A DNA stretch of 64,000 nt from NCBI RefSeq assembly GCF_038066595.1, contig NZ_JBBUTH010000010.1:62001-126000 (forward strand). The letters run 5' to 3'. Every line of letters begins with the position of its first letter. The first letter of the stretch is position 1. The stretch is from Pseudaquabacterium inlustre. GTDB taxonomy: Bacteria > Pseudomonadota > Gammaproteobacteria > Burkholderiales > Burkholderiaceae_C. Of this stretch, positions 46,132 to 54,103 are shown one piece after another. Below the pieces are notes generated by a model. That model had not been told where the DNA came from and did not search any database. It worked only from the letters and a program-made list of their open reading frames with translations. The translations under genes were made by a program, and so were the position numbers.

Positions 46132-46863
46132 ATGACTTTCCACCGCTCGCTGTTCATCTCGTGTCTGCTGGCTGTCGCAACGTCCGGGGCGGTCGCCGTC
46201 GACATGGCGCGGTCCACGGAGCCGGATGCAGAGGTTCATTTCGCAGAAGTGTGCGACGGCCGTATCAACCTTGTGCCGAAGTTCGGCTTGAGGCCGAAGT
46301 GCAAGGCACTGCTGGATCTTGACCAGGCCTTTCTCGACTTGATGGATCGCGACTACGACCACGATCGCCGCAAGGCATCGATGGCCGTGTCGCAACGGGG
46401 TTGGGAGCACTTCCGATCCGGCGACATCGACACCGGAATGAAGCGATTCAACCAGGCCTGGCTCCTAGACAGCACCAACGCTGTGGCCATCTGGGGCATG
46501 GGGGCGATACAAGGCCGGAAGGAGCAATGGCAATCAGCCTTGATGCTGTTTGACGAAGCACGTGGACTGATCGGCGGCAATCTGAGGTTCAGGGTTGACC
46601 ACGCGAGGCTGCTGGCAGTGGCAGGAATCGAGCTCAAGAATGACCAACTCCTGAATCGTGCATTCGCGGCCTTCGATTCCATTCATCGTGACGTGCCGCA
46701 GGACACCGCCAACCTGCAGAACTGGGCCATGGCTCTGTACATGACGGGCAGGATTGAAGACGCCTGGTCCAGGCTGCAGGAGGCGCTTCGAACGCCGGGT
46801 GCGAAGATGGTGTCGGTGGAGTTGATCAACGAAATTGAAGCAAGGCGCACGATCGCGAAGTGA
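46132..46863 (+). CDS. Exported TPR-like hypothetical protein
   Basis: A 243-residue protein with a signal peptide (SLFISCLLAVATSGAVAV) and helix pairs resembling TPR units between ~85 and 225 (AVSQRGWEHFRSGDIDTGMKRF, NAVAIWGMGAIQGRKEQW, NLQNWAMALYMTGRIEDAW). These suggest a periplasmic scaffold or binding protein. Base composition is clearly lower in GC than flanking genes, hinting at horizontal transfer. It follows the small exported protein by 17 bp and probably shares its transcript. No function assigned. Confidence 0.7.
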   Translation: MTFHRSLFISCLLAVATSGAVAVDMARSTEPDAEVHFAEVCDGRINLVPKFGLRPKCKALLDLDQAFLDLMDRDYDHDRRKASMAVSQRGWEHFRSGDIDTGMKRFNQAWLLDSTNAVAIWGMGAIQGRKEQWQSALMLFDEARGLIGGNLRFRVDHARLLAVAGIELKNDQLLNRAFAAFDSIHRDVPQDTANLQNWAMALYMTGRIEDAWSRLQEALRTPGAKMVSVELINEIEARRTIAK

Positions 46864-46953
46864 CGCCCCATGATTCGTCCTTTGAACCTGACCATGACCG
46901 AGCGCATCGTCGCGCTGGTGGTGGCCGCGCCTTCAGCCTCCCCGGCGCGCCGT

Positions 46954-47215
46954 TCACGAATCGATCTTGATCCCCGCCGCCTTGACCAGCGCGCTGTACT
47001 TGCTGCGCTCGGCGCGCATGAACTCGGCAAAGCGCTCGGGCGAGCCGCCGCCGTCTTCGGCGCCGTTCTGAGCCAGGCGCTCCTGCACGTCGGGTAGGGC
47101 CAGGGCGCGCTGGATGTCCTCGCTCATGCGCTTGACCATGGCTGCCGGCATGCCCTTGGGGCCGGCCAGGCCGTACCAGACGGCTTTGAACGGGACATCC
47201 TGCCCGCCGACAAGG
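46954..47215 (-). pseudogene. C-terminal relic of a Bug-family receptor gene
   Basis: Read leftwards, the segment encodes about 85 residues typical of the end of a Bug receptor: FKAVWYGLAGPKGMPAAMVKRMSEDIQRAL and the closing FAEFMRAERSKYSALVKAAG (given in parts). The N-terminal ~240 residues, including signal peptide and ligand-binding motifs, are absent; the frame begins abruptly at ~47215 next to an unrelated gene. A deletion or insertion joined the two. Confidence 0.75.
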
Positions 47216-47220
47216 CGCCG

Positions 47221-47649
47221 GTGGATCAGCGGTCAGCGGCGTACGCGCTCCGGATTTCGATGAGCGTGGACCGGTGGAACGAGACCCAAGACGCGGTGAA
47301 GGAGCTCGTGACCCTTCGCAATGAACTCGTCCATCACTTTCTGGACCACTTCGATCTTTGGTCAGAGGAAGGCTGCGTACAGGCCCAGCAGCATTTGACC
47401 GACGCATACGGGCGAATTGATGGGCACCTGAACCAACTCGCGGCTTGGGCCAAGGACATGGAGCGGGCTCGACAGTACGCCGCCTCGGTCGATGCCTCAG
47501 AGGCCTTCGGTGAATTGATGGATTCACTGTTCGCGCAGTTCGACGAGGTCGACTGGACGCAGGCCGGTATCGTCAAGGACTGGAAAGAGGCCTTCGATCG
47601 CCTTGCGGTTGAAGGATGGGCGCCCCTTCGGGGGACAGTCGCTCGATGA
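47221..47649 (+). CDS. Hypothetical protein, probably 5'-truncated
   Basis: A 142-residue acidic, helical protein with the stretch LVTLRNELVHHFLDHFDLW. It resembles the middle of longer (about 250-300 residue) proteins that I recall carrying a C-terminal OST-HTH-like region; here both the first part and the C-terminal part are missing. The frame begins with GTG exactly where the Bug relic ends, consistent with a recombination junction. GC content is lower than average. It may not be expressed. Confidence 0.45.
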   Translation: MDQRSAAYALRISMSVDRWNETQDAVKELVTLRNELVHHFLDHFDLWSEEGCVQAQQHLTDAYGRIDGHLNQLAAWAKDMERARQYAASVDASEAFGELMDSLFAQFDEVDWTQAGIVKDWKEAFDRLAVEGWAPLRGTVAR

Positions 47650-47767
47650 CGAAGCGAGGCTGCAACAGACTGAATCCGGTCAGACGTGGTGCGCCTACCG
47701 GGCGGCGGCTATCGACCCGAAGCGGAAGCACGCGCGCGCAGTTTGATGACCGTGGGCCAGGGTCGGT

Positions 47768-48388
47768 CTACCTGACTTCGGCAGCCGGATCAAGAATGTA
47801 CTGCGCCACGTTGGCGATGGCACGCGACACATAGTCATCCTTCTCGCCGACCGGTGCGACGTAGTGCATGGCGCTTCGGGCGGCCTCGGTTCCTTCGGTC
47901 CGGGCAATGATCCAAGTCGCCAGATACTGGGATGCGAGGCAGCCGCCGGCGGTGGCGACGTTGCCCTTCGCAAAGAAGGGCTGGTCCAGCACGCTGACCC
48001 CGGCCTCCAGAACCCAAGGCTTCGTCGTGAGATCGGTGCAGGCAGACACGCCGTCGAGAAGCCCGAGTTTGGCAAGCACCAGCGTGCCCGAGCACTGAGC
48101 GCCGATGAACTGTCTCTTCGGATCCAGTTGCAAACGCGACATGAGTTCAGCATCAGCCGCGACTTCGCGTGTCTGCATGCCGCTGCCCACGATGACGGCA
48201 TCGGCGGCGCTTGCGTCCTCCAGCGTCGCCTGGCGTTCGAGCACGACGCCGTTCATCGACCGTACCCGCTCTGTCGGGCTGGCGATCGACACCCGCCAGT
48301 CGGGCCGTTTGATGCGGTTCAGGATGCCCAGTGCGATCAGCGAGTCGAGTTCGTTGAAGCCTTCGAAGGTCAGGATGGCAATGTGCAT
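47768..48388 (-). CDS. DJ-1/PfpI-family protein
   Basis: A 206-residue class I glutamine-amidotransferase-like protein. The nucleophile elbow is FIGAQCSGTLVLAKLG (Cys ~98) and an early acidic residue lies in FEGFNELDS (Glu ~15), as in DJ-1 relatives. Such proteins act as glyoxalases, isonitrile hydratases or chaperones; the subgroup here is not resolved. It is divergent from a MocR-type regulator with a long inverted repeat between them, so the two are probably a regulator-target pair. Confidence 0.88.
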   Translation of the reverse strand: MHIAILTFEGFNELDSLIALGILNRIKRPDWRVSIASPTERVRSMNGVVLERQATLEDASAADAVIVGSGMQTREVAADAELMSRLQLDPKRQFIGAQCSGTLVLAKLGLLDGVSACTDLTTKPWVLEAGVSVLDQPFFAKGNVATAGGCLASQYLATWIIARTEGTEAARSAMHYVAPVGEKDDYVSRAIANVAQYILDPAAEVR

Positions 48389-48436
48389 GGCGGCCCCGCT
48401 GGTGCGACGAATGTCGACCTACGGCCATGCTAGACG

Positions 48437-48464
48437 GACAATCCAATACGATCAAATGATTGTC
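48437..48464. promoter_or_regulatory. Inverted repeat between DJ-1 and MocR genes
   Basis: GACAATC-N14-GATTGTC is a perfect 7-bp inverted repeat spanning 28 bp in the 92-bp divergent gap, 17 bp before the MocR start. The arms are about two helical turns apart, which fits a dimeric regulator; the MocR protein is the natural candidate. Confidence 0.6.
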
Positions 48465-48480
48465 ATGGATACATTGCCGC

Positions 48481-49815
48481 ATGCCGATCGCTCGCTACAA
48501 GCAATTGGTCGACCGCTACGCAGCCGAGATCCGTGACGGCCGGCTGGCGCCGGGCACTCGCCTGCCGACCCATCGCCAGCTCGCTGCAAGCGAGGGCTTG
48601 GCACTCGTCACTGCGTCACGGGTCTACGCGGAACTGGAGGCCATGGGCCTGGTCAGCGGGGAGACCGGCCGCGGCACCTTCGTGCGCGAAGCTGCGCTGC
48701 CGCGGGGTCTGGGCATTGACCAGCAGGCGCCAGCGGCTGGCGTGGTCGATCTGAACTTCAACTACCCCGCACTGCCAGGACAAGCCGACCTGCTTCGATC
48801 GGCGCTGCGGCAACTCGCGGCGTCCGGCGACCTCGAAGCGCTGTTGCGCTATCAACCTCATGGCGGTCGCCCGCACGAACGCGCGCTGATCTCAGAACAT
48901 CTTCTCACCCGCGGGCTGAACGTGACAAGCGAGCAGGTGCTGATCGTGGACGGTGCCCAGCACGGCCTGGCGACAACGGTCATGGCGCTGTTGCGGCCGG
49001 GGGATGTCGTGGCCGTCGACGCGCTGACCTACCCCGGCTTCAAGGTGCTGGCCGAGCAACAACGGCTCGAACTGTTGCCGCTGCCAGCCTCGGGCCAGGG
49101 CCCGGATCTCGACGTACTCGAATCGGCCTGCGGGCGCAGGCGTGTGAAAGCCGTCTACGTGATGCCTACCCTGCACAACCCCTTGGGGTGGGTGATGAGC
49201 GCTTCTCGTCGACGGCGACTGGCGTCCCTGGTGCGCCGTCACGGTTTGCTGCTGATCGAGGACGCGGCCTACGCGTTCCTCGTCACGGATCCGCCTGAGC
49301 CGCTGGCCGCTCTGGCACCGGAGTCGACGGTCTATGTCTCCGGCTTGTCCAAGAGCGTTGCCACGGGTCTGCGCGTGGGGTTCGTCGCGGCGCCGTCGGA
49401 GCTGATTCCGCGAATCGAGCGCGCGATTCGTGCGACGACGTGGAATACGCCGGGCGTGATGACGTCCATCGCCACCGGCTGGCTGGCTGACGGTACCGTC
49501 GCACGATTGGAAGCCGAGAAGCGCCGAGACGCCGAAATGCGCCAGGCGCTCGCAGCCCAAATCCTGCACGGCTTGCGGACGCGTTGTCATCCGTCTTCGT
49601 ACTTCATCTGGCTGCCGCTGCCTGAGGACGTGCGTGCGGATCGAACCGCGAAGGTGTTGATGCAAGCCGGCATCGCGGTCTCGACAGCCGAGCCCTTTGC
49701 CACCGGCTCTCACGTACCGCACGCCCTGCGCCTGGCACTCGGTTCCGTGCCACCGGACCACCTCACCCGCGCCCTTGAAAGGGTCAGGCAGGAAGTCGAG
49801 GCGCCAATGCTCTGA
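48481..49815 (+). CDS. MocR-type GntR regulator with aminotransferase-like domain
   Basis: A 444-residue fusion protein. The N-terminal GntR winged HTH (residues ~1-70; RDGRLAPGTRLPTHRQLAASEGLALVTASRVYAELEAMGLV, given as a landmark) precedes a fold-type I PLP domain (~95-440). The PLP Lys is in YVSGLSKSVATGLRVGF (~290) and the aromatic/Asp motif is LLIEDAAYAF (~260). MocR proteins use bound PLP and an amino compound to control an adjacent operon. The divergent DJ-1 gene and the palindrome between them support local regulation. Start ATG 48481. Confidence 0.93.
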   Translation: MPIARYKQLVDRYAAEIRDGRLAPGTRLPTHRQLAASEGLALVTASRVYAELEAMGLVSGETGRGTFVREAALPRGLGIDQQAPAAGVVDLNFNYPALPGQADLLRSALRQLAASGDLEALLRYQPHGGRPHERALISEHLLTRGLNVTSEQVLIVDGAQHGLATTVMALLRPGDVVAVDALTYPGFKVLAEQQRLELLPLPASGQGPDLDVLESACGRRRVKAVYVMPTLHNPLGWVMSASRRRRLASLVRRHGLLLIEDAAYAFLVTDPPEPLAALAPESTVYVSGLSKSVATGLRVGFVAAPSELIPRIERAIRATTWNTPGVMTSIATGWLADGTVARLEAEKRRDAEMRQALAAQILHGLRTRCHPSSYFIWLPLPEDVRADRTAKVLMQAGIAVSTAEPFATGSHVPHALRLALGSVPPDHLTRALERVRQEVEAPML

Positions 49816-49832
49816 GCACTGGTGCTGCGTCG

Positions 49833-50840
49833 CTACGGCTGCTTGGGCCGCAAAACTGCTCCCAGAGGTGTCCGCCTTTCATTCGCACCGCGCGTGCCTC
49901 GGCTTCCGCGCTGGGGTGTCAAACGGCCCGCAGTGAGCAGCGCCACCAATCGTTGCGCGCCCGGGGATGCGGTGCGGCCGGCCAACTGCACGATGGCGCA
50001 CTCCAGACTCATCAGGTCGCCTGGTAGGGCCGGGCGCAGTCTTTCGCCAAGGTCAATGGCCTTCGCAGCGCGAATATCGTCCTGGAGCCAGGACCTCCAG
50101 GTGAAGAGGAGCGTGTCGCTGGTGAGCATCGCCTCGCGCAGCAGGCTCTGGTTGTCACAGCTGAGGGCCACGGGCAAAGGCGCTTGAGGGTGCACGCCGA
50201 ACAGCGCGCGCAGACGCACCGCCAGGGCGTCCGGGAGCTGGATCAGCGCCCACGGGTAGGTGGGCACCTGCCGTAGAGCAGGATGCCTCACCGACGCTAG
50301 CGGGTGGTCAGCCCTGCAGAAGACTGACGCGGGCTGTTTGGCCAACGGCGTGACCGCGAAGTTGGGGTCTTGAGCCAGCGGCCCAGGGTAGCCGACGAAG
50401 AGCTCGATGCGCTCCTGCTCCAGGTGCTGCTGCAGCAACTGCCACTGTCCCACCTCGACCCGCAGCGTCAGCGCGGGGCTCAGTTGCCTCAGCGCCGGCA
50501 GCACACCGCCGAGCACGCCTTCGATCGCCATGAGGCTGGCACCCAAGGACAGCTCGCCCCCTTCAGCGTGGGCGATGCCATCGATCTCATGGGCGAGGTC
50601 TCGAGCACGCGCAAGCAGGTCGCGAGCGCGCTCGAGCACTCGCCGCCCCGCGGCCGTCACCCGCACGGTGCGGGTGTCGCGGTCGAACACGCGTACACCG
50701 AACTCCGCCTCCAGCGCCTGGACGCTTCGGCTGAAGGCGGTCTGTGACAGGTTGGCGCGCTCGGCTGCGCGGGTAAAGCTGAGTTCCTCGTCCAGCAGGA
50801 CGAGATGCCGTAGCCGTCTCAGGTCGATTTCTGCGTTCAT
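49833..50840 (-). CDS. LysR-family transcriptional regulator
   Basis: A 335-residue LysR regulator with an N-terminal HTH (LRRLRHLVLLDEELSFTRAAERANLSQTAFSRSVQALEAE, about residues 5-45) and a periplasmic-binding-like effector domain. The basic tail (LTPQRGSRGTRGANERR) is unusual. It is divergent from an exported amidohydrolase, which it probably controls. The ATG at 50840 gives the normal N-terminus (MNAEIDLRRL); an ATG nine codons upstream (50867) also exists and would read through the putative operator. Confidence 0.9.
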   Translation of the reverse strand: MNAEIDLRRLRHLVLLDEELSFTRAAERANLSQTAFSRSVQALEAEFGVRVFDRDTRTVRVTAAGRRVLERARDLLARARDLAHEIDGIAHAEGGELSLGASLMAIEGVLGGVLPALRQLSPALTLRVEVGQWQLLQQHLEQERIELFVGYPGPLAQDPNFAVTPLAKQPASVFCRADHPLASVRHPALRQVPTYPWALIQLPDALAVRLRALFGVHPQAPLPVALSCDNQSLLREAMLTSDTLLFTWRSWLQDDIRAAKAIDLGERLRPALPGDLMSLECAIVQLAGRTASPGAQRLVALLTAGRLTPQRGSRGTRGANERRTPLGAVLRPKQP

Positions 50841-50866
50841 TGCATCAATCTTGACCGAAAAATGCA
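50841..50866. promoter_or_regulatory. Possible LysR operator upstream of the regulator
   Basis: TGCAT-N16-ATGCA, an inverted repeat immediately before the LysR ATG and about 80 bp before the divergent amidohydrolase. LysR proteins recognise T-N11-A-type dyads; this spacing is wider, so it is a weak candidate. The 108-bp gap is AT-richer than the genome average and must carry both promoters. Confidence 0.35.
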
Positions 50867-50948
50867 TTGGACACCTGAATTGCCCGATCTCAGAATGTTT
50901 GAAGACAAAGCGCCTTCGTGCGGCGCATCAGACAGGAGACAAATCGCC

Positions 50949-52721
50949 ATGCGAACGAAGGCAGTCACGGCCCTGAGCCTGTCGCTCTTGCTACTGACGG
51001 CGTCAGCCCAAGCCCACGACGACGCTTCGACCAAGTCTGCTTGCGCGCAGTTGACGGTGTTCGTCGCGAAGAAGTTCTACACAATGGACCCTGGTCGCCC
51101 GCATGCACGGGCGGTAGCCGTCTGCAACGAGCGCGTCGTCGGCGTGGGCGACTCGCTCGACGACCTGAAGCCCTGGACGAGCACGGTCCCGACAACGGTC
51201 GACCAGCGCTTGGCCGGGAAGATCGTGTTTCCCGGCTTCATCGACGCGCATCAGCATCCACTGCTGGGAGCGATCACCTCAAACCTGCCGATGATTGCGG
51301 CTCTCGACACGGTGCAGGCCTACAGCCCTGACATCAAGGGTGTGAAGAACGAAGCCGAGGCCTTCGAGCGCATGCGGCGTTTCGAGGCGGAGCTGAAAGA
51401 CCCTTCCGCGCCACTGCTGGTTTGGGGGTGGGACGTGCCGGCCATGGGTCGCCACCTCACGCGCCAGGATCTCGACAAGATCTCGACCGTGCGACCGGTG
51501 CTGGTATGGGACGCGTCGCAGCACCACGGTTATGTCAACAGCGCCGTCATCGCACAACGCAAGATCCCGAACGACCTGAAGATCCTAGGCGTTGGCCGCG
51601 ACGTGCACGGCGAGCTCAACGGCCAGTTCCTGGGCGTGCCGGCCGCCAGCTACGTGATCTTGCCGCTGATCGCCGGCAAGCTGCAGCCGGCGGAGGCCAT
51701 GCGACTGATGCGCTGGCTGATCGACCTGAACCGTCGCAACGGCATCACGATGACCACCGACCACTCGATGGGCATCTTCAGCGTCGACGCCGAGGCGGCC
51801 CTGCTGAACGGCATGTTCAACAACCCGGATACGCCGCAACGACTGCTGGCGATCCCGGCCATGCACAGCTTTCTGGCCAAGTATGGGGCCCCGGACAAGG
51901 CGATCGAGGCCGTGCGCGCGCTGCAGGCCAAGAGCACCGACCGGCTGCTGTATCGCGGCGTCAAGTTCTTCACCGACGACAGCTTCAACGGCCTGACCTT
52001 CAAGCCCGGCGCCGGTGGCTACATCGACGGCCACGATGGACTGTGGGTGACGCCGCCCGAGAAACTGGCCGGTCTGATGGAGCCCTGGTGGAGAGACGGG
52101 CAGCAGATCTTCGTGCATTCGATCGGGGTTGAAGCGCAGGAGGTGACGATCGCTGCGCTACGCCAGTTGCAGGCCAAGGCGCCGCGCTTCGATCACCGCT
52201 TCACGTTCGAGCACGTGGGAATGATGCGCTACGACCAGGCCCGCGCGCTGAGGGCGCTGGGCGCATCGGCCAATGTCAACATCTACTACGTGTGGCTGCG
52301 TGGCGAGATGTACCCGAAGGTCGTTGGAACTGACCGCGCCGAGGATCTCTCGCCACTGGGCACGCTCCTGAAGGCAGGCGTGCCAACAACGGTCCACTCT
52401 GACTACCCGATCGGGCCTCCCAAGCCGCTTCTGGCGATCACACTGGCCATGACCCGCGTAGGTCAGTCTGCCAGCCGGACGCTCGGCGCCGGTCAGGCCA
52501 TCACGCTCGACGAAGCTTTGCGCATGGTCACGACCGATGCTGCGTATGTTCTCGGCATCGACGACAAGGTCGGGAGCCTAGAGCCCGGCAAACTGGCCGA
52601 CTTCACGGTGCTGGAGCGCGACCCGCACGATGTCAAGCCCGCGGCCGTCAAGGACATTCCCATCTGGGGTACGGTGCTGGGCGGGCGCGTGTTTCCGGCC
52701 ACCGAGATTCGCCCGCAGTAG
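50949..52721 (+). CDS. Exported amidohydrolase (YtcJ-like, Amidohydro_3)
   Basis: A 590-residue metal-dependent hydrolase. A signal peptide (SLSLLLLTASAQA) indicates export. The N-terminal beta region is followed by the TIM barrel with the metal motif GFIDAHQHP (H ~108, H ~110), a later Lys region (LYRGVKFFTDDS) and catalytic Asp near TTVHSDYPIGPP (~485), then GSLEPGKLADFTVLERDP, typical of the family C-terminus. Substrates of YtcJ-like proteins are mostly unknown amides or cyclic imides. AGGAGA lies 9 bp upstream of ATG 50949. It is divergent from LysR. Confidence 0.9.
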   Translation: MRTKAVTALSLSLLLLTASAQAHDDASTKSACAQLTVFVAKKFYTMDPGRPHARAVAVCNERVVGVGDSLDDLKPWTSTVPTTVDQRLAGKIVFPGFIDAHQHPLLGAITSNLPMIAALDTVQAYSPDIKGVKNEAEAFERMRRFEAELKDPSAPLLVWGWDVPAMGRHLTRQDLDKISTVRPVLVWDASQHHGYVNSAVIAQRKIPNDLKILGVGRDVHGELNGQFLGVPAASYVILPLIAGKLQPAEAMRLMRWLIDLNRRNGITMTTDHSMGIFSVDAEAALLNGMFNNPDTPQRLLAIPAMHSFLAKYGAPDKAIEAVRALQAKSTDRLLYRGVKFFTDDSFNGLTFKPGAGGYIDGHDGLWVTPPEKLAGLMEPWWRDGQQIFVHSIGVEAQEVTIAALRQLQAKAPRFDHRFTFEHVGMMRYDQARALRALGASANVNIYYVWLRGEMYPKVVGTDRAEDLSPLGTLLKAGVPTTVHSDYPIGPPKPLLAITLAMTRVGQSASRTLGAGQAITLDEALRMVTTDAAYVLGIDDKVGSLEPGKLADFTVLERDPHDVKPAAVKDIPIWGTVLGGRVFPATEIRPQ

Positions 52722-53266
52722 CTCGCCAAGAGCAGCGCCTTTCGGCGTCTCGGAGGCGTGCACGATCATCCTGCGCGAGCGTCTGGTACCGCCGGTTGCC
52801 TGGGACCGTCCCGGGTCGATTCGGGTCCGCCGCACCGGCAGGGACCGGTCGTTCACAGCGCCACACTGCTACCAGGCAACGCGAACCCCGATGCCCAACA
52901 GCCCGCCGACATTCACGGCGGACCCGGCCGCCAAAGCGAAGGTTGGTTTGATGGCGATCAGCGTGAGTTCGCGCGTCCAAGTCGACCGGCGGCACCCGCT
53001 GCACAACCGCCACTGCTACCTCGTCCCCCTCCCCGTCGCCGGGTCCTCATGCCTCAGCAACAGCTTGTTCAGGAGCTGGCGCAGCGAGTCGTACAGCCTG
53101 CCGACCTGCGACGGGGTCAGACCGTCGAAGTTGCGCATGAGGATGTAGCGGGTTGCCAGCGGGCTGCGCTCGCGCCGGCTCAGAAGAGCAGGGCCTTTCC
53201 TTGATGAACTCGGGCTGGGCGGGTCTGCGCATGAAATCTGAGGCGCCGCCACAGATCACAGCCGCA
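52722..53266. other. 545-bp gene-poor region with possible relics
   Basis: No intact gene is supported. On the minus strand, 53031-53160 encodes ATRYILMRNFDGLTPSQVG followed by a helix-like stretch, and about 52880-52990 encodes a hydrophobic run in another frame. These look like fragments of real coding sequence rather than noise, but I cannot name a parent gene. Lower GC than its surroundings. Confidence 0.35.
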
Positions 53267-54103
53267 TCAGGGCACCACCACCTCCACCTCCACCCGCCGC
53301 CGTGAGGCCTCGGCCAGCGCGGGGGACGCGTCAGCCGAGGGCGTCGCGTTGTCCCCCCACCTCACCACCATCTGATCCCGCGGCCAGCCCAGGCGCACCA
53401 GCGCTTCGGCCACCATCTCGGCGCGCGCGCGGGCCAGCGTCGGTTCTTCGGTGAGGGTGCGTCCGCTCACTGTGGCGGAGGCCGTCGTCGCATGGCCGGT
53501 GACGTGGATGCGCGTGGCGCGGCCGCGGGTGGCCAGGCGCACGGCGGCTTGCAGAAGCACCTCCGCGTGCTGGTAGCGCAGGTAGTCGTCGTTGAAGTCG
53601 AACTCGATCGTGAAGCGTTGCGTCACGTAGGGCGGCTGGGGTTGCGGCTGCGGCAGATGGTTCGGCGTCATCACCGAGCCGGGCAGCACAAACATCTTGC
53701 CGGGATAGCCCTCGGCCGGGATCACGGTGGCGGGGCAGGCCTCGGCCAGCACCGAGGCGCGCACCGGCGCCAGCACAATGCCGCCGCACACATCGGCCTG
53801 GGGTGTGGCGGGCACGGCGGCCTCCACCAGCACGGCCTGGCCCAGCTGAGGCTTGGTGGGGGCTTGCTGCAGGTCGTAGCGCAGGCCGGTGGCGGGATCA
53901 GTCACCAGCCAGCACCCGGACTTGCGGGCGTTGACCGTGTCGCGGTACACCGGACAGGCCACGAAGCGCAGCGGCACGGCACCTGCCGAGCCGGGCGCGG
54001 CGGGAGGGGCCGTCTGTGCTCGGCCGGGCGTGCTGCCCAGGGCCATCAGCAGCGCCGCCACGGCCACGGTCGGCAGCACACCCCATGCGGCTTGCCTGCG
54101 CAT
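53267..54103 (-). CDS. Secreted protein with OmpA-like C-terminal domain
   Basis: A 278-residue envelope protein. A signal peptide (VLPTVAVAALLMALGSTPGRAQ) starts it; a Cys-bearing middle (~45-120) follows; and the C-terminal ~110 residues match the peptidoglycan-binding OmpA fold: FDFNDDYLRYQHAEVLLQAAVRLA, IHVTGHATT, then LARARAEMVAEALVRLGW and a closing RRVEVEVVV. It starts within the stop of the di-haem gene (TGATG), so it is coupled to it. It may anchor the cytochrome or the surface system to the cell wall. Confidence 0.82.
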   Translation of the reverse strand: MRRQAAWGVLPTVAVAALLMALGSTPGRAQTAPPAAPGSAGAVPLRFVACPVYRDTVNARKSGCWLVTDPATGLRYDLQQAPTKPQLGQAVLVEAAVPATPQADVCGGIVLAPVRASVLAEACPATVIPAEGYPGKMFVLPGSVMTPNHLPQPQPQPPYVTQRFTIEFDFNDDYLRYQHAEVLLQAAVRLATRGRATRIHVTGHATTASATVSGRTLTEEPTLARARAEMVAEALVRLGWPRDQMVVRWGDNATPSADASPALAEASRRRVEVEVVVP

